The position numbers and the translations under genes are program-made. From positions 62,001-126,000 of the forward strand of contig CBHTSZ010000003.1 in NCBI GenBank assembly GCA_966095765.1: DNA of 64,000 nt, written 5' to 3'. The DNA comes from CBHTSZ01 sp966095765 (GTDB lineage: Bacteria; Patescibacteriota; Saccharimonadia; Saccharimonadales; Saccharimonadaceae). Numbering within the stretch: position 1 is the stretch's first letter; every line of letters begins with the position of its first letter. The notes beneath the pieces are model-generated. The model saw nothing but the letters and a program-made list of their open reading frames with translations, was not told the DNA's origin and made no database searches. Positions 1-9,381 of this stretch are shown one piece after another.

Positions 1-58
1 CATCGATACCGACTATCATACGTACCAGTGTAATCTACTGCGCATAGGGAAAAGAAAA

Positions 59-86
59 ACTCCTACCGAGCGGTAGGAGTTTTTTA
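59..86 (-). terminator. rho-independent terminator after rplS (bidirectional)
   Basis: A perfect 10-bp stem (ACTCCTACCG pairing with CGGTAGGAGT) has a T-run on the plus side and an A-rich run (T-run on the minus strand) on the other. It can end rplS transcription and transcripts entering from the left. Confidence 0.85.
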
Positions 87-104
87 GTAAGCGCCGACCT
101 AATG

Positions 105-626
105 TTAGGCGTTTTCTTTGTGAGCAGCTTCAACGGCGGCAGCTTTAGCTTCGAGCTCTGCGTCAGCTTCTGCCTTCTTTGCAGCTTCTGCTTCAGCAGC
201 CTTTGCAGTCTCTTCTTTGAGCTTAGCTTCTTCAGCTTCTGCGGCGCGGTCACGAACATCATTGACTGCTTCGCGGTCGAAATTAACGGCAGCGAGACGG
301 GCACTCTTACCAGCGCGGCCACGGAGGTAGCTGAGGTAGTTGCGACGGACCTTAGAGCGCTTCGTAACTTCAACTTTCAGGACGAGCGGACTGTGGAGCA
401 GGAAGCTCTTCTCAACACCGACACCACTTGCGATCTTACGAACGGTGATACGGCTCGTTAAGCTCTGCTTGCGGTCACAACGAATAACGACGCCTTCAAA
501 AATCTGGGTTCGCTCTTTGTTACCTTCTTTAATCTTCTGGTGCACACGAACGGTGTCGCCTGAACGGACGTCGACGACCTTGTTCTTCATGTGCTGCTGG
601 TTGACTTTCTGGATTAGTTCAAACAT
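105..626 (-). CDS. rplS: 50S ribosomal protein L19 with an Ala/Glu/Lys-rich C-terminal tail
   Basis: Large-subunit protein bL19, which sits at the 30S-50S interface. Residues 1 to about 118 match the family (VVDVRSGDTVRVHQKIKEG near the start, then the SYLRGRAGKSARL region). Typical L19 ends near 115-120 residues. This one continues to 173 with a charged, Ala-rich helical tail containing about 50 residues of mixed Glu, Lys and Ala and no aromatic residues. The ATG at 626 is the natural family start. The gene is alone on the minus strand, is followed by a strong terminator and diverges from the malic enzyme gene. A minus-strand TATAAA lies about 20 nt upstream of the start. Identification is secure; the function of the tail is unknown. 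Confidence 0.97.
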   Translation of the reverse strand: MFELIQKVNQQHMKNKVVDVRSGDTVRVHQKIKEGNKERTQIFEGVVIRCDRKQSLTSRITVRKIASGVGVEKSFLLHSPLVLKVEVTKRSKVRRNYLSYLRGRAGKSARLAAVNFDREAVNDVRDRAAEAEEAKLKEETAKAAEAEAAKKAEADAELEAKAAAVEAAHKENA

Positions 627-701
627 CTCTCGTGCTCACTTAGTTTTTATAATGACAATCAACCAATGACTATAGCACAAAATCAGAGGAAATAAAAGGG
701 G

Positions 702-707
702 TATACT
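702..707 (+). promoter_or_regulatory. -10 box (TATACT) placing the start of maeB mRNA at the ATG
   Basis: TATACT ends 6 nt before the ATG at 714. No recognisable -35 lies 17 nt upstream. The transcript would start at or just before the start codon (leaderless). Confidence 0.6.
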
Positions 708-713
708 AGAGGA

Positions 714-1847
714 ATGGATTACGACCAAAAAGCCCTAGAGGCGCACAAGACCCATCGAGGCAAAATCTCTACCCAACTTCGAGATACATCTGAGCTCACC
801 AAAGACAAGCTAAGCATCTACTACACCCCTGGTGTTGCCGCTGTTAGCCGAGCGATCGCCGACGACCCAAGCCTTCTTCCGACATACACATGGACGAACA
901 ATCTCGTTGCTGTCATCTCAGATGGTTCTGCTGTACTCGGCCTAGGAAACATCGGTCCACGCGGATCAATGCCTGTCATGGAAGGCAAGGCACTCCTCTT
1001 TAAACAGTTTGCTGATATCGACTCAGTACCCATCACACTTGACGTTCATAGCGCAGACGAGATCGTAAGCGTTGTAAAGGCTATCGCCCCGAGCTTCGGC
1101 GCGATCAATCTCGAGGATATCGCCGCCCCTATCTGCTTTGAGGTTGAAGACCGGCTAAAAGCAGAGCTCGATATCCCTGTTTTTCACGACGACCAGCATG
1201 GTACAGCCGTTGTTGTCCTTGCTGGACTCATCAATGCGATGAAAGTTACCGGCAAATCTCTCGCTGATTGCAAGATCGTCACGATCGGCGCAGGTGCAGC
1301 AGGTACTGCCATCATGAAACTTCTCCATAAATACGGTGCTGGTTCGATCGTCGCTGTCGACTCACGCGGCATAATCGGCGACATGCGCGATGATCTTAAC
1401 GACGAAAAGAAGGCACTCCTGCCATACCTTGATACCTCACAGTCGGGTTCGCTCGATGACGCGATAGCTGACGCAGACATATTTATTGGTGTCTCAAAAC
1501 CAGGACTGCTCACGCAAGAGATGGTACGCAAGATGGCGCAAGACCCGATTATCTTTGCGCTCTCAAACCCAACTCCAGAGATCATGCCGGACGAAGCACG
1601 TGCTGCTGGTGCGGCCGTTATCGCCACCGGACGAAGCGATTTTCCAAATCAAGTCAACAACGCCATCGCCTTCCCGGGTATCTTCCGTGGTGCGCTCGAC
1701 AATGGCGTCAAACAAATCACCGATGAGCACAAAATCGCCGCAGCGGAAACTATTGCCAGCCTCATCGAAAACCCAAGTGCAGACGAAATCATCCCGAGCG
1801 TCTTTGACGAACGGCTCGTGCCTGCGATCGCAAAAGTAATTACGTAG
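714..1847 (+). CDS. NAD(P)-dependent malic enzyme
   Basis: Oxidative decarboxylation of malate to pyruvate and CO2 with reduction of NAD(P), in the cytoplasm. At 377 residues it has the size of the short bacterial malic enzymes without the phosphotransacetylase domain of MaeB. Visible family motifs include the tyrosine/proline segment YYTPGVAAVS near residue 37, GSMPVMEGKALLFKQFADID, the metal-binding stretch NLEDIAAPICFEVEDRL followed by VFHDDQHGTAVV, and a Rossmann motif IGAGAAGTA near residue 190. The start ATG follows a TATACT box by 6 nt. It is monocistronic and divergent from rplS. In a genome with little sign of a TCA cycle it may supply NAD(P)H or pyruvate; that role is inference. NAD versus NADP preference cannot be read here. 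Confidence 0.95.
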   Translation: MDYDQKALEAHKTHRGKISTQLRDTSELTKDKLSIYYTPGVAAVSRAIADDPSLLPTYTWTNNLVAVISDGSAVLGLGNIGPRGSMPVMEGKALLFKQFADIDSVPITLDVHSADEIVSVVKAIAPSFGAINLEDIAAPICFEVEDRLKAELDIPVFHDDQHGTAVVVLAGLINAMKVTGKSLADCKIVTIGAGAAGTAIMKLLHKYGAGSIVAVDSRGIIGDMRDDLNDEKKALLPYLDTSQSGSLDDAIADADIFIGVSKPGLLTQEMVRKMAQDPIIFALSNPTPEIMPDEARAAGAAVIATGRSDFPNQVNNAIAFPGIFRGALDNGVKQITDEHKIAAAETIASLIENPSADEIIPSVFDERLVPAIAKVIT

Positions 1848-1849
1848 TC

Positions 1850-3466
1850 TTAGATAACTCGGTTGACTTCTTCGATAGTCGTTTCGCCCCGAAGCGCCTT
1901 GAGCAAGCCGTCGTGAAGCATCGTCATCATACCGTCACTAATGGCAGTGCGCTCGATTTCGGCAACGTTGATATCTTTCATCTCGCCACGGAGCATCTTT
2001 TGGATACCTTCGGTCACCATGAGTTGTTCCATGATCATGATGCGCCCCTTATAGCCAAATGGTGCATCTTCGCTCGTTCCCGGCTTCCAAAGTTTAATGT
2101 CATCAAGGTTTGGTTTTTCGATACCATCGGGCAGAGTTGCGAGCGAATCACGAATCCAGGTCTTTGTGGCTTCATCTGGTTCATACTCAGTCTTTGTCGC
2201 GTCGTCAAGCTTGCGCACAAGCCGCTGCGCCAAGACCATCTGGATAGCGTTTGCAAAAATAGGGTTTTGGCCAATCATATCGATCATACGTGAGAAAGCC
2301 GCCGCCGCGGTGCTTGCGTGGAAGGTAGAAAGCACGAGGTGACCGGTGATTGATGCCTGGATAGCAGTCTTTGCCGTGTCGTTATCACGAATCTCACCAA
2401 CCATCACGACATCCGGGTCTAGACGCATCACGGCACGGAGGTGATCGGCAAAGTTTGAACCGCCCCCAGTATCAACCGGTATCTGTGCGACACCCGGTAC
2501 GGTTATTTCGATCGGATCTTCCAGCGTGAGGATCTTACGTGATGGCTCGTTGAGCGCGTTGATGATACTAAAGAGCGTCGTCGACTTACCAGCGCCAGTC
2601 GGTCCGACGACGAGCACAAGTCCGTGCGGGTGTTTGATGACTTCATTAATTCGTTCAAGCGTCTTGTCGGACAAGCCGAGCTTGTCAAGCTGCAACATAC
2701 TCTCATCAAAGTTGAACAAACGCACTACGACGTCCATGCCATAGGCCGTTGCGACTGTCTCGACACGCATATTGATAAGTTTGCCCGGATGGACAACAGA
2801 GTCTTTTTGCATATGTCCGGTCTGCGGTTCGTTCGCAGCCGTTGAGATGTTAGCGCGTGATGCTAAGGAGCCTTGGAGCACTCGGTACTTATCATGGCTG
2901 ATCGTTGCGATTGGGTGCAGCGCGCCATCAACACGCAGACGGATGCGAACATTCTCGCGCTGGTTCTCGATGTGGATGTCGCTCGCTCCGAGCTTATCTG
3001 CTTGGTCGATCATGTAGTCCAAGATCTTGTCAGTACTAACCGACTCCAATGTTTCAGAGACCGACGCGATAGTATCGCTGTCGCCCTCTTGGGCGATCTT
3101 GACGTCATCGTAATGAACTTCGCGAGGCGGATCGTAGCGGAGCATAAAGTCTCGGAAACCGAGATTACTAATCAGCAAGAATTCTACGCCGTGACCATTA
3201 TCGTTATAGGACTTTTCGAGAGCCTTCATGACCGACTGAGGAGTGTTTGAGGTAACCGCAAACACATACGCACCGTCATCTGCACCGGCCTCAAGAGGCA
3301 CTAGCTTACCCTGATACATTTCATTGACAGTCAGGACGTCCGGGACAAGTGGCGCAGTTTTTGCGAGGCCACGCGAGTCTAGATAACGAAGCCCCAAAAG
3401 AGCGGCGCGCTGTTGGGTACTTTGTTCTTCTTGAAGGCGATATTTTTCAGCTTGGTCATCAGGCAT
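1850..3466 (-). CDS. pilB: type IV pilus / type II secretion assembly ATPase (PilB/GspE family)
   Basis: Hexameric ATPase that powers pilus assembly from the cytoplasmic face of the membrane. The N-terminal third is a divergent T2SSE-N domain. The C-terminal motor shows Walker A GPTGAGKST, the Asp box, Walker B VVMVGEIRD and the His box STFHAS. The tetracysteine zinc motif usual in PilB/GspE between the His box and the C-terminus is absent; that region reads PFGYKGRIMIMEQL without any CxxC. Start: a GTG at 3472 would sit only 3 nt after a TACAAT box (3476-3481), so the ATG at 3466, 9 nt after it, is preferred. No other pil genes are in the window. Convergent with maeB, with only 2 nt between the stops. 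Confidence 0.93.
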   Translation of the reverse strand: MPDDQAEKYRLQEEQSTQQRAALLGLRYLDSRGLAKTAPLVPDVLTVNEMYQGKLVPLEAGADDGAYVFAVTSNTPQSVMKALEKSYNDNGHGVEFLLISNLGFRDFMLRYDPPREVHYDDVKIAQEGDSDTIASVSETLESVSTDKILDYMIDQADKLGASDIHIENQRENVRIRLRVDGALHPIATISHDKYRVLQGSLASRANISTAANEPQTGHMQKDSVVHPGKLINMRVETVATAYGMDVVVRLFNFDESMLQLDKLGLSDKTLERINEVIKHPHGLVLVVGPTGAGKSTTLFSIINALNEPSRKILTLEDPIEITVPGVAQIPVDTGGGSNFADHLRAVMRLDPDVVMVGEIRDNDTAKTAIQASITGHLVLSTFHASTAAAAFSRMIDMIGQNPIFANAIQMVLAQRLVRKLDDATKTEYEPDEATKTWIRDSLATLPDGIEKPNLDDIKLWKPGTSEDAPFGYKGRIMIMEQLMVTEGIQKMLRGEMKDINVAEIERTAISDGMMTMLHDGLLKALRGETTIEEVNRVI

Positions 3467-3523
3467 ATACACCTGATTGTATCAGACAAGCGTAAGTTTT
3501 ATGAGTTGCTACAATGAATGAAC

Positions 3524-4015
3524 ATGCCTGAGATTATTGTCATCGCTCACAACATCCGTTCGACACACAACGTCGGAGCGATTTTTCGCACTTGCGAGGG
3601 TTTGGGCATTAGCCGTCTCATCCTCAGTGGCTATACCCCATATCCAACCCTCCCAGACGACGACCGCCTACCCCATCTTGCTGCTAAGCTCACTGCTCAA
3701 ATACATAAAACCGCTCTCGGCGCGGAGCAGCTCGTCCCGTTTACATACCAACTATCGCCCAACCTTCATACGCTCAAAGATCAAGGATATGTCGTCGTCG
3801 GGCTCGAACAGGATGACCGCTCAATCATGCTGTCCGAATATACACCTCCTGAGAAAATTGCCCTACTGATAGGTGAGGAGGTTGAGGGGATTAACGATGA
3901 GCTTCGGGTGCAATGCGACGTACTTCTAGAGATACCAATGCGAGGCAAAAAAGAATCGTTCAATGTCAGCGTCGCCACCGGCATGGCTCTCTATGCACTA
4001 AGTACTGCCTACTGA
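3524..4015 (+). CDS. SPOUT (TrmH/SpoU family) RNA 2'-O-methyltransferase
   Basis: S-adenosylmethionine-dependent RNA ribose methyltransferase with the trefoil-knot SPOUT fold. Motif 1 is NIRSTHNVGAIFRT near the N-terminus. Motifs 2 and 3 are LLIGEEVEGI and EIPMRGKKESFNVSVA, the knot that binds AdoMet. At about 163 residues it is a minimal catalytic domain without an L30e-like RNA-binding extension. An ATG at 3518 also exists, but a TACAAT box at 3510-3515 leaves only 2 nt before it; the ATG at 3524 is 8 nt downstream and gives the usual MPEIIVIAHNIRS start. The RNA target (tRNA or rRNA) cannot be told from the sequence. The next gene (CAP protein) follows after 19 nt and may be cotranscribed. 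Confidence 0.9.
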   Translation: MPEIIVIAHNIRSTHNVGAIFRTCEGLGISRLILSGYTPYPTLPDDDRLPHLAAKLTAQIHKTALGAEQLVPFTYQLSPNLHTLKDQGYVVVGLEQDDRSIMLSEYTPPEKIALLIGEEVEGINDELRVQCDVLLEIPMRGKKESFNVSVATGMALYALSTAY

Positions 4016-4034
4016 TATAGTAGGTAGTAATACC

Positions 4035-5054
4035 ATGAAACAAACACATAAGAAACATGTTTTTCATCTGAGAAGAGTTGGTCTCTTTGGTGTTTTGTTA
4101 GCCGCATTTTTCCTTGTCCGAGTGGACGCCGGTGCTATACAGCAACCCCTTCAGCAGCAAAGCAAAGTACTCGCTTACGCGACGGAGATGAGCCGTGACG
4201 GGCTACTGGCGGGGACAAATAACGCTCGTTCAGCAAACGGGCTTGCCCCTCTGAACCTCAACAGCCAACTAAACAGTTCGGCACAAGCTAAGGCTCAGGA
4301 CATGGCCGATAAAAACTACTGGGCACACGTGAGCCCCGACGGCACCCAACCCTGGTACTTTTTTGATCAGGCAGGCTATGCCTATATCCGTGCAGGCGAA
4401 AATCTAGCGTATGGATTCATGACCAGCCAAGGAGCGGTGGACGGCTGGATGAATAGTCCGTCGCATCGAGCAAATATGCTCGGCGACTACTACGATGTCG
4501 GGTTTGGCATCGTCAATGCACCCGACTACCAATCAAGCGGCCAGCAAACCATTGTCGTTGCACACTATGGCGCAAAAGCTTCACCACCTCCAGCACCAGC
4601 GCCCGCTCCAGCTGCCCCTGCGGCGCCGTCAGCCCCGAGCCCACCACCAGCAACCCCTACAGCTGAAACGCCGGCAAATTCGCCAACCACCACCGATACT
4701 CAGCCTGCAAAAGAAACGCAATCTCCAAGGTCAGCTGAGCCAAGCACCGGACAGCCAACTAGCCCCAAAGAAACACCGACAAACACAGCACCTGCTCCAG
4801 TCCAAACCGCAACAACGTCGCGCGTTTCAGTACTAAGTATGATGGCAGCAAAAAGCGCGCCTGCTGCAGCGCTTGCTAGCCTCGTCATGGTCTGCTTTGC
4901 GATCGTCGGGTACGCGCTCACACACCGCGCCGCATTTCATCACGCTGTTGCCACGGGTGAGCATTTCGTGATGGCACACCCTGGCGTCGATACCGGTATT
5001 GTTGCCGCAATCACGTCTCTCATCCTGCTGACGACGTACGGCAATCTCGGCTAG
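4035..5054 (+). CDS. secreted or surface CAP (SCP/PR1) domain protein
   Basis: Extracytoplasmic CAP-superfamily protein of unknown target. The N-terminus has positive charges and a hydrophobic segment (about residues 12-32), a signal peptide or anchor. The CAP domain covers about 52-178, with NNARSANGLAPL, the AHVSPDGTQPW segment, RAGENLAYG and GWMNSPSHRANML, so the conserved His/Glu cavity residues are present. Then come about 90 residues rich in Pro, Ala and Thr, a typical wall-spanning linker, and two hydrophobic segments near 275-300 and 318-335. This layout suggests a protein anchored at its C-terminus with the CAP domain displayed outside. For an epibiont it is a candidate surface or host-contact factor (inference). 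There is no clear Shine-Dalgarno site. Confidence 0.85.
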   Translation: MKQTHKKHVFHLRRVGLFGVLLAAFFLVRVDAGAIQQPLQQQSKVLAYATEMSRDGLLAGTNNARSANGLAPLNLNSQLNSSAQAKAQDMADKNYWAHVSPDGTQPWYFFDQAGYAYIRAGENLAYGFMTSQGAVDGWMNSPSHRANMLGDYYDVGFGIVNAPDYQSSGQQTIVVAHYGAKASPPPAPAPAPAAPAAPSAPSPPPATPTAETPANSPTTTDTQPAKETQSPRSAEPSTGQPTSPKETPTNTAPAPVQTATTSRVSVLSMMAAKSAPAAALASLVMVCFAIVGYALTHRAAFHHAVATGEHFVMAHPGVDTGIVAAITSLILLTTYGNLG

Positions 5055-5066
5055 TCGCTGGCCACA

Positions 5067-8000
5067 CTACTTAACGACGACGTGTTCTGCGCCGTAGATC
5101 TCCCCGATCGCAACCTGTAGATCTGGGTGCGGATCTATCTTGAACGGTAGTCGCATCGCAGAAGATTTGTCAGCTCCAAGCACGAGGATAATTTCGCTCT
5201 CTCCTAGGAAATCGTTGAGAAGCTTCTTGAGTGCGTGGAGCTTTCCATGATCAGTTGGATCCGTTACGCGGACGTAAAGCTTTGGTGGCTCACGATCGTC
5301 AACTGGGCTATAGGTAAACTTTGGCTCTTCAGGGGCGGTCTTTTTTGCAGCGGCGCTGCCCGAACCTGCCTTTCGGGGTTTGAGTTCTTTCATCTTTTTG
5401 CCAGTCGCTCGGTAGTTATCGAGCTCTTCACCGGAGACAAAAATAAACTTGTCAGCGATGATCTTAGCTTCACCAAGTGAATTACCCTGACGGTCGGTAC
5501 TGCTGATCTTGCCCTCAACTTTGACAACTTCATCCTGAATCAACCGAGCGCCAATCTCCTCAAACAAGCTCGGGAAGACCACAACCTCGCCTTCACCTGA
5601 TTTATCCTCAAGCGCAACGAATGCCATCTTGGTACCGCTCTTTGTGACAATCTGCCGCACTGAGCTAATAACACCGCCAACGATCACCGCTTTTTTATCA
5701 TGCTCAGGCTTGAGGCTGGCGAGTGGAACCGTCTGCTCGGAGAAGTACGCATCGTACCTGTCGAGTGGGTGAGCACTGAGATAGAGACCGAGTAATTCAC
5801 GCTCCCACTGGAGGCGTTCCTTTTCGCTATGTTTTTGTGGCGCCGTTTCGAGTTTGATCTCTGGCGCCTCGACGACCTCCGCAAGACCTCCGAAGAGGTC
5901 TGCCTGGTTTGTTGCACGCTCACGTTGGAGTTTGGACGCATAGGCAAGGATCGTATCGAGGTTAAATAGAATATCAGAGCGATCGCCGAGCGCATCAAAG
6001 GCACCGGCACGAACGAGGGACTCCCATGCTTTACGGTTTACGCTACGAGTGCTTACACGGCGCGCAAAATCAGCCACCGTCTCAAATGGGCCTTCTTCAC
6101 GAGCGCGGAGAATTTCCTCGACCGCGCCGGTACCAACACCTTTCACAGCCGCCATGCCAAAGCGGATTTGGTTCTGGTCCTTCACGACACCAAACTCAAC
6201 GAAGCTCTCGTTCACATCAGGTGGAAGTACCTTGAGCCCCATGTGTTTACATTCGCTGATCTCGATCGCAAGGCGCTCTGTATCGTCCAGGTCGCTCGTC
6301 ATGAGCGCCGCCATAAACGCGTCCGGATAGTGTGCCTTCAGGTATGCAGTCCAGTACGCGATGAGCCCGTAACATGCAGCGTGGGATTTGTTGAAACAGT
6401 AGGCTGCAAAGTCTTCAAGTTGCTTCCAGAAGCGCTCCATGAGACCGCGATCGATACCTGAGTGCTTTGAACCACCTTCGATCATCTTGTCGCGCATCTT
6501 CTGCATCATTTCCATGTTTTTCTTACCGATCGCCTTACGCAGGGTGTCGGCCTCACCACCAGTAAATCCACAAACTTCCTTTGAGATTTGCATGACCTGT
6601 TCCTGGTAAACCAAGACCCCGTATGTCGTTTCGAGGGCATTCTTCATGCTGTCGTGCGGATATGTGATGGCAAGCTCACCATGTTTTCGCTTGATGAAGG
6701 TATCGATGAACTGCATCGGTCCTGGGCGGTACAGAGCCACCATCGCCACGATGTCCTCAAAGACTGTTGGTTTTAGTTCACGCAGATAGCGCTTCATACC
6801 GGATGATTCAAGCTGGAATACACCGGTTGTGTCGCCACGCTGGAAGAGCTCGTACGTTTTCGCGTCATCGAGGGGGATATCGCCAAGGACGATCTCGGTA
6901 CCATACACTTTGCGGATAATACGGAGCGCATTGTTGATGATCGAGAGGTTGGAGAGGCCGAGGAAGTCCATCTTGAGCAGCCCCAGATCCTCGACCGGCC
7001 CCATGGGGTATTGCGTCGAGACGACACCTTTTTGCGCCATTTCGAGCGGCACGAACTTAACGATATCATCCGGCGCGATCACGACGCCGGCAGCATGCAC
7101 CCCGTGTGAACGAATCGTCCCTTCCATGCGAACCGCGAAATCAATCACGCGCTTTGCGGTTGGGTTCGCTTCGTATTCACGACGCAAATCAGGATCTTCG
7201 ACGATACTCGTTTTGAGTGGGATGTGCCGCCCTTGTACTGGAGCGGGAATGAGCTTAGCAAGCCGGTCGGCATCACCATAGGGTACCTGGAGCACGCGCG
7301 CAACGTCACGCACTGCCGCACGAGCCGCCATCTTACCAAAGGTGACGATGTTTGCGACACGCTCCGAACCGTACTTTTCAACACAGTACTGGATAACTTC
7401 GTCGCGTCGCGTGTCCTGGATATCGATATCAACATCCGGCATGGAGATACGGTCAGGGTTCAGGAATCGCTCGAAGAGCAAATCGTATTTGAGCGGATCA
7501 AGCTCAGTGATATTGAGCGCATAAGCGATGATTGAGCCGGCTGCTGAACCACGACCAGGTCCAAAGATAATCCCTTGGTTCTTCCCCCAGTTGATAAAAT
7601 CATGGATGATCAAGAAGTAACCATTGAAGCCCATACTCTCAATCACGCCGAGCTCGTAGTCGGCACGGCTAAGCGTCGCTTCATCTAATTTGCTACGACA
7701 CTCCTCGATCGTCAGGCCTTCCATCTCGTCCCGCGAGACACCGCCATAACGCCACGCAAGCCCTTGCCACACCAACTTATCGAGGTAGGTCTTTTCGGTC
7801 TCACCTTCCGGTACCGGAAAACGAGGAATGAGGATCTTGCCAAACTCAAGCGTTACGTCGCAACGATCAGCGATCGCCCGTGTGTTTGAGATTAGTTCTG
7901 GGTCGCGCTCTCCCCATTTTTCGATCAGCTCTGCTGGGTCTGTTACATGGAGGTGAAAGTCCTTCAGGCTCATGCGGTCTTCATCGCTGAGATACGAGCC

Positions 8001-8720
8001 TGTCCCAACGCAGAGGAGGATTTCGTGCGTCTCCGAATCATTCTCACTGATGTAGTGGGCGTCACAGGTCAGTACTTTTGGTATGCCGAGTTCTTCGCTG
8101 ATACGAAAAACGCCTTCGTTGATGGTGCGTTGCACATCCCAGTCCTCATGTCCCTGGACTTCCATGTAGTAGCGGTCGCCAAAGACGCTCTTGTACCACT
8201 CGGCGATACGCCTGGCCTCTTCGTAGTTCCCTGCACGCAAGTTCTCACCCACCTCACCGCTCGCACAACCGCTCAGAGCGATAATGCCTTCGTTGTACTG
8301 CTCAAGCAGCTCGTGATCGATCCTCGGCTTATAGTAGACGCCTTCAAGGTTCGCAACCGTACTAAGCTTCATCAAGTTCTGATATCCCGTGTTGTTCATT
8401 GCCAGCAGGATAATGTGATAGCGAGCTTTGTCTTTTGATGGGTCGCGGTCATGACGCGTACGTGCAGCGACGTATGCCTCAATACCAATGATCGGTTTGA
8501 CATCTTGGTCCTTGCACGCTTTATAGAACTCGATTGCACCAGAGAGTGTGCCGTGGTCTGTCATTGCGACGGCATCCATGCCGAGGTATTTGACACGCTC
8601 AACAAGCTCATCGACCTTTGTCAGGCCGTCGAGCAGACTGTGATGCGTATGGTTATGCAAGTGCACATAATCCGATGCCTTCAGCCCAGATGAAACTGTC
8701 TTATTTACCCCCGTTGCCAT
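5067..8720 (-). CDS. dnaE: DNA polymerase III alpha subunit
   Basis: Replicative polymerase of the C family, 1217 residues. Order: PHP domain at the N-terminus (YVHLHNHTHHSLLDG, TDHGTLSG), polymerase palm with GPGRGSAAGS and the metal-binding PDVDIDIQDTRRDEV, fingers, HhH region, then an OB-fold (VGGVISSVRQIVTKSG, about residue 1000). A Lys/Pro-rich insert near 1120 and a C-terminal domain follow. No proofreading exonuclease domain is inserted, so this is DnaE-type and not PolC. A TATACT box (8729-8734) ends 8 nt before the ATG and there is no Shine-Dalgarno site, so the mRNA is probably leaderless. It stands alone between the CAP gene and a small membrane operon. Confidence 0.98.
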   Translation of the reverse strand: MATGVNKTVSSGLKASDYVHLHNHTHHSLLDGLTKVDELVERVKYLGMDAVAMTDHGTLSGAIEFYKACKDQDVKPIIGIEAYVAARTRHDRDPSKDKARYHIILLAMNNTGYQNLMKLSTVANLEGVYYKPRIDHELLEQYNEGIIALSGCASGEVGENLRAGNYEEARRIAEWYKSVFGDRYYMEVQGHEDWDVQRTINEGVFRISEELGIPKVLTCDAHYISENDSETHEILLCVGTGSYLSDEDRMSLKDFHLHVTDPAELIEKWGERDPELISNTRAIADRCDVTLEFGKILIPRFPVPEGETEKTYLDKLVWQGLAWRYGGVSRDEMEGLTIEECRSKLDEATLSRADYELGVIESMGFNGYFLIIHDFINWGKNQGIIFGPGRGSAAGSIIAYALNITELDPLKYDLLFERFLNPDRISMPDVDIDIQDTRRDEVIQYCVEKYGSERVANIVTFGKMAARAAVRDVARVLQVPYGDADRLAKLIPAPVQGRHIPLKTSIVEDPDLRREYEANPTAKRVIDFAVRMEGTIRSHGVHAAGVVIAPDDIVKFVPLEMAQKGVVSTQYPMGPVEDLGLLKMDFLGLSNLSIINNALRIIRKVYGTEIVLGDIPLDDAKTYELFQRGDTTGVFQLESSGMKRYLRELKPTVFEDIVAMVALYRPGPMQFIDTFIKRKHGELAITYPHDSMKNALETTYGVLVYQEQVMQISKEVCGFTGGEADTLRKAIGKKNMEMMQKMRDKMIEGGSKHSGIDRGLMERFWKQLEDFAAYCFNKSHAACYGLIAYWTAYLKAHYPDAFMAALMTSDLDDTERLAIEISECKHMGLKVLPPDVNESFVEFGVVKDQNQIRFGMAAVKGVGTGAVEEILRAREEGPFETVADFARRVSTRSVNRKAWESLVRAGAFDALGDRSDILFNLDTILAYASKLQRERATNQADLFGGLAEVVEAPEIKLETAPQKHSEKERLQWERELLGLYLSAHPLDRYDAYFSEQTVPLASLKPEHDKKAVIVGGVISSVRQIVTKSGTKMAFVALEDKSGEGEVVVFPSLFEEIGARLIQDEVVKVEGKISSTDRQGNSLGEAKIIADKFIFVSGEELDNYRATGKKMKELKPRKAGSGSAAAKKTAPEEPKFTYSPVDDREPPKLYVRVTDPTDHGKLHALKKLLNDFLGESEIILVLGADKSSAMRLPFKIDPHPDLQVAIGEIYGAEHVVVK

Positions 8721-8745
8721 GTCTTACCAGTATACCAGCTCCCGG

Positions 8746-9054
8746 CTACTCGCGCGTTGCTTCGTCGGTGGTTCGCTCGATACTGTGCTGGGCATCCTGA
8801 AAAAGCTCACCGACCACCGGAAGATTCACGAACAATGACAGAACCCATACGATCAGCGCGAGTATCAACGTACCACCGAGGGCGCTGCCGGCACCAAAGA
8901 GAAGGCCACGTACAAAATTTATCTTATAGATGCGTATACGGTTGCGATACAGGTCGTTAAACAACTCTTCCAACACTGTGCGCTGTGCATCGGTTTCGTT
9001 CTTTTTCATGTGAGTTTCGTGTCGTTTTTTGAAATACTGTTTCAGTTTGTGCAT
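8746..9054 (-). CDS. small DUF5665-like membrane protein
   Basis: 102 residues. A basic N-terminus (KKRHETHMKK) is followed by an amphipathic stretch, then one transmembrane segment of about 25 residues (GGTLILALIVWVLSLFVNL) after the characteristic RGLLFGAGSALGG motif. I recognise this as the DUF5665 family from memory. Function is unknown. The start lies 6 nt after the stop of the preceding small membrane gene, so the two are probably one operon. Confidence 0.75.
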   Translation of the reverse strand: MHKLKQYFKKRHETHMKKNETDAQRTVLEELFNDLYRNRIRIYKINFVRGLLFGAGSALGGTLILALIVWVLSLFVNLPVVGELFQDAQHSIERTTDEATRE

Positions 9055-9060
9055 ACACTT

Positions 9061-9300
9061 TTATTTACGTGCTTTTTTGACCTGGTCCATGATCATCTTG
9101 GCGATAAGCGCTGGTGAGGTCACTTTTGTGACGTTCGTTGCGATTGCACTGAACTTTTCGACGGTAGATTGAGCCGTGGTTGTAACGCTCTTTATCTGGC
9201 GAGTCACCTTGATAAGCAGAACGACAAGGATAACTGCAAGCAACAAGAACAGTGCGAGGAATGATGCCAGGATGATTACGAGTATTTGCATTGCGTCCAT
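9061..9300 (-). CDS. single-pass small membrane protein
   Basis: 79 residues with an N-terminal transmembrane helix (about residues 5-30, very rich in Leu, Val and Ile) and a cytoplasmic-looking tail with several Lys. A strong Shine-Dalgarno site (AAAGGAG) lies 7-8 nt before the ATG, and a minus-strand TATACT box sits about 50 nt upstream, so this is the first gene of a leadered two-gene operon. It resembles small DUF948-like or phage-shock-type proteins only in general shape. No family is claimed. Confidence 0.7.
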   Translation of the reverse strand: MDAMQILVIILASFLALFLLLAVILVVLLIKVTRQIKSVTTTAQSTVEKFSAIATNVTKVTSPALIAKMIMDQVKKARK

Positions 9301-9381
9301 GGATAGACTCCTTTATTTCAGATTCGAGAAATACTGATGTTATATGCTCTCAAGTATAGCAAAGCAGCGAAGACGACGCTA

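Noticed and set aside
7947..8438. 163-codon frame antisense to dnaE
   Set aside because: Opposite the PHP domain region of dnaE, with no start signals or recognisable protein motifs.
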